Assembly (NCBI GenBank): GCA_031292095.1
Contig: JARLHU010000039.1
Coordinates: 1 to 39,022 of the forward strand
Direction of reading: 5' to 3'
Length of the DNA stretch: 39,022 bases
From: Desulfosporosinus sp.
GTDB lineage: Bacteria; Bacillota; Desulfitobacteriia; Desulfitobacteriales; Desulfitobacteriaceae
Shown one piece after another: positions 21,917 through 30,845 of this stretch (position 1 is its first letter; the number at the start of each line of letters is the position of its first letter). The notes beneath the pieces are model-generated. The model was not told the origin of the DNA. It saw nothing but the letters and a program-made list of their open reading frames with translations, and ran no database searches. A program made the position numbers and the translations under genes.

Positions 21917-24574
21917 ATGGAGATTAGAGAAATCCAAGCGATCGAAGGGGCCAATGTGTACAGCCACCGGCCGATTATTCGAGCGATTGTGGATCTCCAG
22001 GAATGGACGGAGCGGTTTAGTAATGAATTGGGAGATTTTCGTCTTCGTCTCGTTGAGAATTTACCGACCTTAAAAGACCACTATTGTTCACGGGGTAAAC
22101 AGGGCGGATTTTTAGAGCGGTTAGTAGAGGGAACTTTAATTGGACATGTCATTGAACATGTGACCATCGACCTTTTAACACAAGCTGGGCAAATCATTAA
22201 ATATGGCAAAACGATGGCTATCTTAGAACAACCGGGCTGCTATGAGATTATCTTTAATTACGAAGCTAAAGAGGGAGCGGTTGAGGCCTTCAAACAAGCG
22301 TTTGCCCTTGTGAAGACCCTTCTGAATCAAGAATCTTTTGATGTAATATATGCCATAAACCGTATAAAACAAGTGATGTCTGACTATGAATTGGGGCTTT
22401 CAACGCAAATTATTGTTGAAGCGTGCCGGGAACGGGGAATTCCGATCCATCGTCTCAATGAGAGCAGCTTATTGCAATTAGGGTATGGGCGAAATCAACG
22501 CCGAATCCAAGCGACGATAACCGGTGCGACGTCTAGTATCGGGGTAGATATTGCCTGCGATAAGGAAATGACTAAGCAAATACTGAGCGATGGTGGAGTC
22601 CCGGTCCCTTGGGGACATATTGTTAAGACGGAAGAGGAAGGCGTTCAGGCCTTCTTGGCTATGAATACCGCCGTCGTGATAAAGCCCCTGCACGGCAACC
22701 AGGGCAAAGGAGTGACCCTTCGGTTAACGAGTGTGTCTGAAGTCAGGGCTGCGTTTAAGGTCGCTCAAACCTACGGAGATTGGGTCATTATCGAAGAGTA
22801 CATTGCGGGGCAACATTATCGTTTAGTCGTGGTTGGAGAACGTTTAATTGCCGCAGCGAAGCGGGTACCGGCCCATGTGATTGGAGATGGCTCAGCGACG
22901 ATTGCGGAACTGGTGGCTCAAACGAATGCGGACCCTCTGCGTGGAGAAGACCATGAGAAGGCCCTAACAAAGATTAAAATTGACCCCGTGGTGATTTTGA
23001 CACTTACTCAGAAGCAATTAACCCTATCATCTGTTCCTGAACAAGGAGAAGTGGTGTATCTGCGTGACAGTGCAAATTTGAGTACTGGTGGAATCGCTGA
23101 GGATGTGACGGACCTTGTCCATCCAGACAATGTGGATTTGGCGATCTACACAGCTAAGCTGATTGGCTTGGATGTCGCTGGCATCGATTTAGTCATTGCA
23201 GATATCGGGGCTTCCTATCGCGAGAAAAATGGGCATATTATTGAAGTCAATGCCGCGCCGGGGATCCGTATGCATCATTTTCCGAACGTGGGTAAGGCGC
23301 GTGAGGTAGGCAAGGCCATTGTGGAGCAAGTTTTACCTTCGGGAAATGGAAGAATCCCTATCGTTTCGATAACAGGGACTAATGGGAAAACTACCACAAC
23401 TCGGATGATTAATAAAATGCTGACAGATCAACAGCTTATGGTGGGGATGACTTCTACGGATGGGATTTATATTAATCGAAAATTATGGGTTAAAGGGGAT
23501 ATGACCGGTCCGGAAAGCGCCAGAATTATCTTAAGACACCCTGATGTTCAGGTGGCTGTTTTAGAAACAGCTCGAGGTGGGATTCTGCGAGCAGGTTTGG
23601 GGTATGAATATGCCGATGTGGCGGTTATTACGAATGTTTCTAATGATCATCTGGGTCAATATGGTATCGAGACACTCGAAGATATTGCCCATGTCAAGAG
23701 CCTGGTTGCGGAGGTCGTCAAACCCCATAGTTACGTAGTATTGAATGCGGATGACCCTCAAGTCGTGCATATGGCGAAGCGTACGAAGGGAAAAGTTATT
23801 TTTTTCAGTGCTGAAAAGGACAACGTTCATGTTCGCAAACATTTGGGATTGGGTGGAACAGCTGTCTTTGTGCGTCGAGGTATGATCTTGATTTGTCAGG
23901 GTTCACAGAGTTTTAGAATTTGTTCGGTGAAACAGATTCCGGTGACCTGGGAAGGAAAAGCCAAACATAACATTCAGAATGCCCTGGCGGCGGTCGCAGC
24001 AGGATGGGCATTGGGATTAAGTGCCGTGTCGATTCGAAATTCACTGCAAGATTTTTCTTCGGATGCAGAGCACAATCGGGGACGCCTGAATCTTTATGAG
24101 TTGGATGGGGTTCATGTTTTTGTTGACTATGGACATAATGCAGCGGGGATCCAAGAGGTCGCCAAGACACTTAAACAGTTCAAGGGCGGTTCTTTGGTGG
24201 GCTGTATCACGGTACCGGGTGACCGACCGGATGAATCGGTACGTGAAGTGGGATGGATAGCAGCGCAAGGTTTTAAGCGTCTAATTATTCGTGAAGACGC
24301 CGATTTGCGTGGGCGTAAACCGGGTGAGATCGCGCAAATTCTTTATAATGAAGCAGTGCGGAGCGGCATGCATCCAAATAGGATAGAAGTGATACTTACG
24401 GAAATAGAAGCCTTTCGGAAGGGATTGGATAGTTGCGTTCCAGGGGACACTTTCGTGATGTTCTATGAGCATCTTGAGCCAATCGAAGAAGAAATTCGGA
24501 TGCGTAGGGAATTACAAAAAGTAATAGCCTATGAAGCAGTGCCAAGCGAATGGGTCGTTGGTGGAGAATTTTAG
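21917..24574 (+). CDS. cphA: Cyanophycin synthetase
   Basis: Makes the nitrogen storage polymer cyanophycin by alternate ATP-dependent addition of aspartate and arginine. The 885-residue product has the expected three parts: an N-terminal domain (about 1-160), an ATP-grasp domain (about 200-480, with VVIKPLHGNQGKGVTL and the metal-binding IEVNAAPGIRMHHFP) and a C-terminal Mur-ligase-like domain with the P-loop GTNGKTT (487-493) and DYGHNAAG. All active-site regions appear intact. The ATG follows AAAGGGG at a rather long spacing of about 12 bases. The Mur-ligase P-loop carries the extra TTT common to CphA. Confidence 0.95.
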   Translation: MEIREIQAIEGANVYSHRPIIRAIVDLQEWTERFSNELGDFRLRLVENLPTLKDHYCSRGKQGGFLERLVEGTLIGHVIEHVTIDLLTQAGQIIKYGKTMAILEQPGCYEIIFNYEAKEGAVEAFKQAFALVKTLLNQESFDVIYAINRIKQVMSDYELGLSTQIIVEACRERGIPIHRLNESSLLQLGYGRNQRRIQATITGATSSIGVDIACDKEMTKQILSDGGVPVPWGHIVKTEEEGVQAFLAMNTAVVIKPLHGNQGKGVTLRLTSVSEVRAAFKVAQTYGDWVIIEEYIAGQHYRLVVVGERLIAAAKRVPAHVIGDGSATIAELVAQTNADPLRGEDHEKALTKIKIDPVVILTLTQKQLTLSSVPEQGEVVYLRDSANLSTGGIAEDVTDLVHPDNVDLAIYTAKLIGLDVAGIDLVIADIGASYREKNGHIIEVNAAPGIRMHHFPNVGKAREVGKAIVEQVLPSGNGRIPIVSITGTNGKTTTTRMINKMLTDQQLMVGMTSTDGIYINRKLWVKGDMTGPESARIILRHPDVQVAVLETARGGILRAGLGYEYADVAVITNVSNDHLGQYGIETLEDIAHVKSLVAEVVKPHSYVVLNADDPQVVHMAKRTKGKVIFFSAEKDNVHVRKHLGLGGTAVFVRRGMILICQGSQSFRICSVKQIPVTWEGKAKHNIQNALAAVAAGWALGLSAVSIRNSLQDFSSDAEHNRGRLNLYELDGVHVFVDYGHNAAGIQEVAKTLKQFKGGSLVGCITVPGDRPDESVREVGWIAAQGFKRLIIREDADLRGRKPGEIAQILYNEAVRSGMHPNRIEVILTEIEAFRKGLDSCVPGDTFVMFYEHLEPIEEEIRMRRELQKVIAYEAVPSEWVVGGEF

Positions 24575-24594
24575 GATTAAAGATTATGGTTATG

Positions 24595-24630
24595 AAGGGA
24601 CGAGGATTATCTTCGTCCCTTTTGTTTCTT
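24595..24630 (+). terminator. Intrinsic terminator after cphA
   Basis: AAGGGACGA (24595-24603) pairs with TCGTCCCTT (24613-24621), followed by TTTGTTTCTT. Confidence 0.85.
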
Positions 24631-24721
24631 AGATTTAGCAAGGAGAAGTGCTGGAACTCCACCCTAAAAATATGTATAATAAAAGGAAATACTTTCGTAA
24701 TGTTCGGAAAGGGCAATGCAA

Positions 24722-25576
24722 ATGGAACAATCTTTTCTAACAACGTTCGCCTTCGCCAAGATTAATCTAGCTTTAGCCATTCACGGAATTCGAGAAGATG
24801 GGTATCATGAACTTCAGAGTGTCATGCAATCCATTGCCTTACATGATATTGTCCGGGTACGTCGTCGTGGAGAGAAGATTGTCTGTCGTTGTGGAGCATT
24901 AAGTGGCTCGGGTAATTTAGCGTATAAGGCGGCCGTGTTATTTCAGGAACAGTGTGGTCAATCCGGAGGAGTTGAAATTGAGATTGAAAAGCATATTCCT
25001 GTACAGGCCGGACTAGCTGGAGGGAGCACGGATGCTGCGGCGACGCTTCGTTTATTAAATCAACTTTATGAAGAACCCCTCGATAGGGAAGTACTACTCA
25101 AACTGGCGGGGAGATGTGGCGCAGATGTCGCTTTCTGTCTGCGTGGCGGAACGATGTGGGCGACTGGACGGGGAGAACAGCTGGAATCATTGCCTTCAGC
25201 TCCAAAGCTGGATCTTGTCTTAATCAAACCAGCGGCTGGTGTGAACACGAGGGAGGCCTATCGCCAATTTGACATCATTGGACAGGGTGGGTGTTTAACG
25301 CGAACGGATTGGGAAAAGGCCTTACTTCAAGGCACGACGCAGCAAATTGCAGAGTTGCTTTATAACGATTTAGAGCCAGCTTCAATGCAAATGGTCCCCC
25401 AAATTTTGAAATTTAAGCAGCATTTATTAGAGGCAGAGTGTTATGGGGCCTTAATGTCGGGCAGCGGTTCTTGTGTATTTGGAATTGCTCAAGGAAAACA
25501 GCACGCCCTAAAAGTCGCAGGACAGTTGAGAAAAAAGGGCTTTAAAAACGTGTGGGTAACAAGAACGGTTAGCTAA
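24722..25576 (+). CDS. ispE: 4-diphosphocytidyl-2-C-methyl-D-erythritol kinase
   Basis: GHMP-family kinase of the methylerythritol phosphate route to isoprenoids, which phosphorylates CDP-ME at the 2-OH. Family motifs are AFAKINLALAI at the N-terminus, the ATP-binding loop PVQAGLAGGSTDAAATL and the C-terminal GALMSGSGSCVFGI. The ATG at 24722 is chosen because AAAGGG lies 8 bases upstream. The ATG at 24716 is only 2 bases from it. A TATAAT (24675-24680) lies upstream but lacks a good -35. It keeps the Bacillus order ispE-purR, with a GntR gene now placed between. Confidence 0.94.
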   Translation: MEQSFLTTFAFAKINLALAIHGIREDGYHELQSVMQSIALHDIVRVRRRGEKIVCRCGALSGSGNLAYKAAVLFQEQCGQSGGVEIEIEKHIPVQAGLAGGSTDAAATLRLLNQLYEEPLDREVLLKLAGRCGADVAFCLRGGTMWATGRGEQLESLPSAPKLDLVLIKPAAGVNTREAYRQFDIIGQGGCLTRTDWEKALLQGTTQQIAELLYNDLEPASMQMVPQILKFKQHLLEAECYGALMSGSGSCVFGIAQGKQHALKVAGQLRKKGFKNVWVTRTVS

Positions 25577-25602
25577 GTTAGAGGATGAAAGGGGAGATAT
25601 TC

Positions 25603-26295
25603 GTGGAAAAACGATTGGTACCGGTTATACTTGACGGTTATAAACCCTTACGGGAAATTGTTTTTGAATCCATGCGCGAGGCTATACTTAGTGGGGTTCT
25701 TAAACCTGGGGAGCGGTTGATGGAGATCCAATTGGCCGAAGAAATGGGGGTCAGCCGAACTCCGGTACGTGAGGCAATTCGGAAATTAGAACTCGAGAGT
25801 TTCGTCGTCATGATTCCACGCAAGGGGGCGTATGTTGCGGGGGTATCGTTAAAAGATGTTGCAGATGTTTTCGAAATCCGTTCTGCTTTAGAGGGATTGG
25901 CCGCAGGGTTGGCTGCGGAACGCATTACGGAAGACGAATTAGAACTTATGGAACAAGCTTTGTTTTTTAGGGTCAGCGAGAGTGAAATGGATTTAGAACA
26001 GATCGTGAAGTCTGATACCGATTTCCATGCCTTAGTCTATAGAGCCAGCCGCAATGAACGGCTGATTCAGATCTTAGAAAATTTGCGAGAACAGATTCAA
26101 CGCTTTCGAGCCACTTCCCTGGCTGTTCCGGGGCGGAACAAACTGGCGATTGAAGAGCACCGGATGATTGTCGAGGCCTTAAGAAATCATGATAGCGAGG
26201 AAGCGCAAGCTTTAGCAATGTCGCATATTGTTACGGCTGAGAATGTCATGTTCGAAGCCATGAGTTTAAAGAATGATCCGGATAAGGTGGATTAA
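25603..26295 (+). CDS. GntR-family transcriptional regulator (FadR/FCD subfamily)
   Basis: Regulator with an N-terminal winged helix (about residues 15-75, including LAEEMGVSRTPVREAIRKLE) and a C-terminal all-helical FCD ligand domain (about 85-220). Metal/ligand residues of the FCD type are seen in DTDFHALVYRAS and in the later EEHRMIVEAL and MSHIVTAE histidines. The GTG at 25603 follows AAAGGGGAG by about 6 bases; an ATG at 25585 would place that site inside the gene. It is inserted between ispE and purR, 26 bases after ispE, probably in the same operon. Ligand and targets are unknown. FCD regulators usually sense small organic acids. Confidence 0.88.
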   Translation: MEKRLVPVILDGYKPLREIVFESMREAILSGVLKPGERLMEIQLAEEMGVSRTPVREAIRKLELESFVVMIPRKGAYVAGVSLKDVADVFEIRSALEGLAAGLAAERITEDELELMEQALFFRVSESEMDLEQIVKSDTDFHALVYRASRNERLIQILENLREQIQRFRATSLAVPGRNKLAIEEHRMIVEALRNHDSEEAQALAMSHIVTAENVMFEAMSLKNDPDKVD

Positions 26296-26300
26296 TAAGC

Positions 26301-27119
26301 GTGGAGAAGATGAAAAGAGCAGAACGGATGGTGGCCATCACCCAAGTGTTGATGTTAAAACCGAATGTCCTGACTCCGTTAACCTTATTGGCAGAACGGT
26401 TTGGTACGGCCAAGTCCACCATTAGTGAAGATCTGATGGCTGTCAAGGGAAGCTTACTCCTTTTAGGGCAGGGTCATCTTGAGACAATTCCGGGGGCAGC
26501 TGGGGGGGTGCGTTATATTCCGGAAATTTCCAGGGAAGAGGCAACCCAATTCCTTGGCAATCTTGCAGAACGTCTGAGCAAAAAGGAGCGAATTCTGGCA
26601 GGTGGTTTTCTGTACATGAACGATATCTTGTTTGATCCATCTGTTCTACGTCCACTGGGTCTTATTTTTGCCGGTGCTTTCAGAGACAAAAAGCCAGATG
26701 TCGTGGTTACCATTGAAACGAAAGGAATTCCGCTCGCTCTTGTGACAGCAGAGGCCTTGGGTTTGCCAATGGTGGTCATTCGAACTGGAAACAAAGTGAC
26801 AGAGGGTTCTTCTGTAAGTATTAATTATGTTTCGGGATCATCCCGGCGTATACAAACCATGTCGCTTTCTCGCAGGGCCTTAGACCCTCAAAGGAGCGTC
26901 CTCATTATTGATGATTTTATGAAGGCGGGCGGAACAGCGTTGGGCATAAAAAATTTAATGGCAGAATTTGAAGCAGAGGTTGTGGGAATTGGGGTATTAG
27001 TCGAAGTTCAGATAACTGATGAACCTAAGCTCGTTGAAGGATATTTATCCCTTTTGCAGCTTAAAGAACCGGACTTGGATACTGGTAAAATGTCAGTTGT
27101 CCCAATGGTTAGCTTTTAA
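26301..27119 (+). CDS. purR: Purine operon repressor PurR
   Basis: Repressor of purine biosynthesis and related genes, relieved by PRPP. The N-terminal winged helix (about residues 1-75, LAERFGTAKSTISEDL) is followed by a phosphoribosyltransferase-like domain with the PRPP loop VLIIDDFMKAGGT and the signature VTEGSSVSINYVSGSS, shared with B. subtilis PurR. The length of 272 is slightly shorter than in Bacillus (285). The start is a GTG 5 bases after the GntR stop, with AAGGTGG upstream. An ATG at 26310 is an equal alternative. It precedes spoVG; yabJ, which lies between them in B. subtilis, is missing. Confidence 0.93.
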   Translation: MEKMKRAERMVAITQVLMLKPNVLTPLTLLAERFGTAKSTISEDLMAVKGSLLLLGQGHLETIPGAAGGVRYIPEISREEATQFLGNLAERLSKKERILAGGFLYMNDILFDPSVLRPLGLIFAGAFRDKKPDVVVTIETKGIPLALVTAEALGLPMVVIRTGNKVTEGSSVSINYVSGSSRRIQTMSLSRRALDPQRSVLIIDDFMKAGGTALGIKNLMAEFEAEVVGIGVLVEVQITDEPKLVEGYLSLLQLKEPDLDTGKMSVVPMVSF

Positions 27120-27174
27120 AGTACATTAGAGAACATATTATTTTAGCGATTAGAAATTTTTCTTGATATAATGC

Positions 27175-27199
27175 AGGATTTTTTTACCATACAGAGAAT
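27175..27199 (+). promoter_or_regulatory. SigH-type promoter of spoVG
   Basis: AGGATTT (from 27175) and GAAT (27196-27199) are separated by 14 bases, the same arrangement as the SigH promoter of B. subtilis spoVG as I recall it. The predicted start lies about 40 bases before the spoVG ATG. A TATAAT at 27167-27172 without a good -35 overlaps it and might give vegetative transcription. Confidence 0.65.
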
Positions 27200-27247
27200 A
27201 TCATTATGGATAAGCCCGAAGGATAAGTGGGAGGGTGGTGATTCATA

Positions 27248-27502
27248 ATGAATATTACCGATGTGCGGGTTCGGAAGATTAATACGGAAGGAAAGATGAA
27301 GGCGGTGGTCTCTGTGACCTTCGATAATGCTTTCGTCGTCCATGATGTCAAAGTCGTTGAAGGCATGAACGGTATTTTTGTAGCCATGCCTAGCCGTAAA
27401 ACACCTGAAGGAGAATTTCGCGATATCGCCCATCCCATTTCTGCAGCAGCACGAGAAGTGATCCAGACGGCTGTTTTAAAAGCATATCAAGAGGCCATTT
27501 AA
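27248..27502 (+). CDS. spoVG: Stage V sporulation protein SpoVG (RNA-binding regulator)
   Basis: Small conserved RNA- and DNA-binding regulator affecting septation, cortex formation and virulence or metabolism in various Firmicutes. The 84-residue product matches the family closely, from [11 protein letters not shown] through [26 protein letters not shown]. The C-terminus is short, lacking the acidic tail of some homologues. The ATG follows GGGAGGGTGGTG. It has its own SigH-like promoter and a strong terminator, so it is a single-gene unit. The position between purR and glmU is as in Bacillus. Confidence 0.96.
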   Translation: MNITDVRVRKINTEGKMKAVVSVTFDNAFVVHDVKVVEGMNGIFVAMPSRKTPEGEFRDIAHPISAAAREVIQTAVLKAYQEAI

Positions 27503-27530
27503 TACACATATAGATGTTCTATCTTATCTT

Positions 27531-27561
27531 AAAGGGGACCTTCCAGTTAGGTCTCCTTTTT
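27531..27561 (+). terminator. Intrinsic terminator after spoVG
   Basis: AAAGGGGACCT (27531-27541) pairs with AGGTCTCCTTT (27549-27559) with one G-U pair, ending in a T5 run. Confidence 0.88.
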
Positions 27562-27607
27562 CCGCACAATATTTTACATTGAATATAAAAGAGGATTTTG
27601 ATCGGAT

Positions 27608-27637
27608 TTGACGAATAAAGAACTTTTGGGATGTAAT
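27608..27637 (+). promoter_or_regulatory. Probable SigA-type promoter of glmU-prs
   Basis: TTGACG (27608-27613) and TGTAAT (27632-27637) are 18 bases apart, each one mismatch from consensus, about 40 bases before the glmU start. Confidence 0.5.
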
Positions 27638-27678
27638 AATTAAGTTGAGGTTAAATTAAGCTGGAGGCGAATTAGATT

Positions 27679-29040
27679 ATGCCTAATTTGGTAGCGGTGA
27701 TCATGGCTGCAGGAAAAGGGACAAGAATGAAATCGAAGTTGCCGAAGGTCATGCATTTATTGGCAGGCAAAACTCTTCTTGAACATGTCATAGGTGCAGT
27801 AAACCAGGTTGGAATTGAACGTCCGCTGGTTATTGTCGGGCATGGTCGAGAGGTTATTGAGGTCAGTATTTGTGAACGCGCTGAGATCGTGGTTCAAACA
27901 GAGCAACTTGGAACTGGACATGCTATTATGCAAGCCCTACCTTATCTGGAAGGAGTCCAGACCGTTCTTGTTTTAAGTGGGGATCAGCCGTTACTTAAAC
28001 CCGAGACGCTACAGGCTCTCATTAAATTGCATGAGACTCAAGGAGTTAGCGCCACGGTATTGACAGCCTATTTGGATCAGCCTTTTGGGTTAGGGCGTAT
28101 TATTAAAAACGGCGAGAATCTTGTTAAAATTGTCGAGGAAAAAGACGCAACCGTTGATGAACGACAGATCAAAGAGATCAATACGGGGACGTACTGTTTT
28201 AAGGGATCGGTACTCAAGGATGCTTTGACGAAGATTACCCCTCAGAATGCTCAGGGAGAATACTATCTGACGGAAGTCTTTGATGTTATTTCACGGCAAG
28301 GGGAAAAAATGCTAACGTATTGTACCTCGGATTCACATGAGGCCTTGGGCATTAATAGTCGGGGTCAATTGGCTGAGGCCGAAGCAGTTTTTCGCAGGCG
28401 CATTCTTGAACATTGGCTGAGTGAGGGGGTCACGCTGATAGATCCCGCTTCGACTTTTATCGATGCGGAAGTGGAACTCGCTCCGGACGTGACGATTTTA
28501 CCATTCACTCGTCTGCTGGGTAAAACGCGGATCGAAGAAGATGCAGTAATTGGACCCCAGACCAGTTTGGAAAATTGTACGGTCGGGTGTGGTTCTGAAG
28601 TGACCTTCACCGTGGCTAAAGATGCAGTGATTGGAGAACGTTGCCACATTGGTCCGTTCGCCTATTTACGACCGGGCACAAAACTAGAAGCGGAAGTAAA
28701 AGTGGGTGACTTTGTAGAGATTAAAAATAGTTGGCTCGAAACGGGAGCGAAAGTGCCCCATTTGAGTTATATTGGAGACGCGCACATCGGAAAATCAGCG
28801 AATATTGGAGCGGGTACGATTACCTGTAACTACGACGGGGTGAATAAACATCTCACTAAAATTGGAGATCATGCCTTCATTGGCAGTAATACAAACTTGG
28901 TTGCTCCGGTTGAAGTGGGTGAATATGCCGTTACGGGTGCGGGGTCAACTATTACGAAAAATGTTCCTGCCAAAGCCTTGGCGGTTGAACGGTGTCAGCA
29001 GGTGATTAAGGAACATTGGTATCGCAAAAAGATGAAATAG
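27679..29040 (+). CDS. glmU: Bifunctional N-acetylglucosamine-1-P uridyltransferase / glucosamine-1-P acetyltransferase
   Basis: Makes UDP-GlcNAc, the precursor of peptidoglycan and teichoic acids. The N-terminal pyrophosphorylase domain (about 1-230) begins with MAAGKGTRMKSKLPKV and has the GTGHAI and VLSGDQPLL motifs. The C-terminal left-handed beta helix (about 250-445) has hexapeptide repeats and the acetyltransferase signature ANIGAGTITCNYDGVNKH. The length of 453 is normal. The ATG follows GGAGG at a long spacing of 13 bases. prs starts 15 bases downstream, and the pair is kept in most Firmicutes. Confidence 0.97.
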   Translation: MPNLVAVIMAAGKGTRMKSKLPKVMHLLAGKTLLEHVIGAVNQVGIERPLVIVGHGREVIEVSICERAEIVVQTEQLGTGHAIMQALPYLEGVQTVLVLSGDQPLLKPETLQALIKLHETQGVSATVLTAYLDQPFGLGRIIKNGENLVKIVEEKDATVDERQIKEINTGTYCFKGSVLKDALTKITPQNAQGEYYLTEVFDVISRQGEKMLTYCTSDSHEALGINSRGQLAEAEAVFRRRILEHWLSEGVTLIDPASTFIDAEVELAPDVTILPFTRLLGKTRIEEDAVIGPQTSLENCTVGCGSEVTFTVAKDAVIGERCHIGPFAYLRPGTKLEAEVKVGDFVEIKNSWLETGAKVPHLSYIGDAHIGKSANIGAGTITCNYDGVNKHLTKIGDHAFIGSNTNLVAPVEVGEYAVTGAGSTITKNVPAKALAVERCQQVIKEHWYRKKMK

Positions 29041-29055
29041 GGGGCTAAAAGAGGC

Positions 29056-29997
29056 ATGGCGGCAAAAGAATTTAAGATTTTTTGTGGGAATGCCAATCGG
29101 CCGTTGGCGCAAGAAATTGTGGACTATCTTGGAGTTCCGCTTGGTGAAGCTAACATAAAACGTTTTAAAGATGGGGAAATCTGTCTTGCCATTGATGAAA
29201 GCGTTCGAGGTGCGGATATCTATGTTGTTCAGCCCACCTGCTATCCAACCAATGACAATATTATGGAATTGTTGATTATGATTGATGCGATCCGCCGGGC
29301 TTCAGCGCGTCGTATTACTGCAGTGATGCCCTATTATGGTTATGCTCGTCAAGAACGCAAATCAAGGGCACGTGACCCCATCACTGCAAAATTAATGGCA
29401 AACATAATTACCTCAGCAGGAGCGGATCGTGTCGTAACCATGGATTTGCATGCTCCAGCGATTCAGGGATTCTTCGATATTCCACTGGATCATTTGCCCG
29501 GAGTTCCGATTTTGGCAGAGTACTTTCGAGAAAAGGGGCTGGAAAATCTCTGTGTTGTTTCCCCAGATTTAGGTGGAGTGACACGAGCCAGAAATCTCGC
29601 GGAACGGATTGGCGCTTCTATTGCTATTATAGATAAACGTAGACCGGAACCTAATATCTCGGAAATTATGAATGTCATCGGTGAACTGAAAGGGAAAACC
29701 GTGATTATGATCGATGACATTATCGATACCGCTGGCACAATTACACAGGGGGCACAGGCCCTTATCGACCGGGGTGCTAAAGAAGTGTATGCGTGTTGTA
29801 CTCACGCCGTTTTATCTGGGTCAGCCATTGAACGTTTGGAGAACTCTGTGATTCGTGAACTCGTTGTTACGAATACGATTCCTATAGAGAAAGAGAAAAT
29901 GATCCCTCGGATCAGGGTGTTGTCTGTTGCAGCGCTCCTGGGGGAAGCCATTGTCCGTATCCACGAAGATCTCTCGGTCAGTAAACTCTTTAGTTAA
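29056..29997 (+). CDS. prs: Ribose-phosphate pyrophosphokinase (PRPP synthetase)
   Basis: Makes PRPP from ribose 5-phosphate and ATP, feeding purine, pyrimidine, histidine and NAD synthesis. Class I motifs are present: [16 protein letters not shown], the flexible loop with [14 protein letters not shown], the metal site [15 protein letters not shown] and the PRPP loop [13 protein letters not shown]. The length of 313 is normal. The ATG follows AGGGGGC-type sequence 15 bases after glmU, in the same operon. It is metabolically linked to purR upstream, since PRPP is the PurR effector. The 3' end runs into a hairpin shared with the reversed PRC-barrel gene. Confidence 0.97.
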   Translation: MAAKEFKIFCGNANRPLAQEIVDYLGVPLGEANIKRFKDGEICLAIDESVRGADIYVVQPTCYPTNDNIMELLIMIDAIRRASARRITAVMPYYGYARQERKSRARDPITAKLMANIITSAGADRVVTMDLHAPAIQGFFDIPLDHLPGVPILAEYFREKGLENLCVVSPDLGGVTRARNLAERIGASIAIIDKRRPEPNISEIMNVIGELKGKTVIMIDDIIDTAGTITQGAQALIDRGAKEVYACCTHAVLSGSAIERLENSVIRELVVTNTIPIEKEKMIPRIRVLSVAALLGEAIVRIHEDLSVSKLFS

Positions 29998-30027
29998 AAA
30001 AGACCCCTGGGGTATTATCCCAGGGGT
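29996..30027. terminator. Shared terminator between prs and the PRC-barrel gene
   Basis: ACCCCTGGG (30003-30011) pairs with CCCAGGGGT (30019-30027). On the minus strand a CTTTTTT run follows the stem, so it is a strong terminator for the reversed gene. Towards the plus strand only TTCCTT follows. The stop codon of the reversed gene lies in the loop. Confidence 0.85.
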
Positions 30028-30740
30028 TCCTTGGTTATGGGTATTTCCGAAACTGTTTCGTCGGCGGGTGAGGTCGTTTCAATTTCGGGAATGAGGACGG
30101 GGGCCTTATCCAGAGCAGATTGAGAGGCTGCTTTAGATTTATCCTTTTTGAAGTAACTGGTGATGGTATGAGTCGTTTCTGAGGCTAGGTGTGATGTCGA
30201 GTGCATCAGATTTTTGAAGGTTTCACTGAGTCCTTTGTCTGCTACGGTTAGGGCATTTTCGCTTCCTTTTTGGGCAACGATCACATCGTGGCCAAGGGTC
30301 GTAATGTATTCTGCAGAAATCCACGCCTTGCCAGTTAAGAAGCCTTCTAGTTTACCGCCTGAAATCTCGATCTGGGTTATTTCACCGGTCTTGGGATCGA
30401 CATAGTATTCGTCGGCAGTTCCAAGCGTTTTTCCTGTTTCCGTGACCATCTTTGTTCCGATGATGGTCAATTTTTCTTTCACTAAATCTAATAATTCAGG
30501 GAGATTTGAGGTTTTTTCCACATGGGATTCTTTGTCAATGGTGATCGCGTCATCGCCGACGCTAACGACTTTGGAATAGGGGATTATGCGCTGATCCTTA
30601 AAAAGACCTTTAGGATCCACCACGATTGCGGCCAGGGATTTCGTACTTGCATCAAGAATTAGACTTTTGACATAGCCGATTTGCTGCCCTTCTTGGAGAG
30701 AAATAATTGGTAAGGATAAATACTTTCGACTTGCTTTCAA
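30015..30740 (-). CDS. PRC-barrel domain protein
   Basis: A 241-residue protein with two PRC-barrel domains (about residues 1-80 and 85-165), seen as KYLSLPIISLQEGQQIGYVK and GKTLGTADEYYVDPKTGEI, the pattern also found in RimM and sporulation YlmC/YmxH proteins. The C-terminal 70 residues are low complexity, polar and proline/threonine-rich, without a membrane segment. The start is a TTG with AGGGGGTG about 11 bases upstream. It lies on the minus strand between prs and pth, where B. subtilis has ctc (ribosomal L25/general stress). The final residues EPLG are encoded by the terminator stem. Function unknown; PRC barrels often bind RNA or partner proteins. Confidence 0.8.
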   Translation of the reverse strand: MKASRKYLSLPIISLQEGQQIGYVKSLILDASTKSLAAIVVDPKGLFKDQRIIPYSKVVSVGDDAITIDKESHVEKTSNLPELLDLVKEKLTIIGTKMVTETGKTLGTADEYYVDPKTGEITQIEISGGKLEGFLTGKAWISAEYITTLGHDVIVAQKGSENALTVADKGLSETFKNLMHSTSHLASETTHTITSYFKKDKSKAASQSALDKAPVLIPEIETTSPADETVSEIPITKEPLG

Positions 30741-30845
30741 TAGGTTAGGTTCACCCCCTTATCCTCTTTCACTGGTGATGGGCGTTTCTTATTCTTAAAG
30801 TATGTATTCAAAGTAGCGGATGAATATGCTAGGGAGGAGATTGGA

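Noticed and set aside
24550..24765. 71-codon plus-strand frame between cphA and ispE
   Set aside because: It spans the cphA terminator and overlaps ispE in another frame. It has no ribosome site and no plausible protein sequence.
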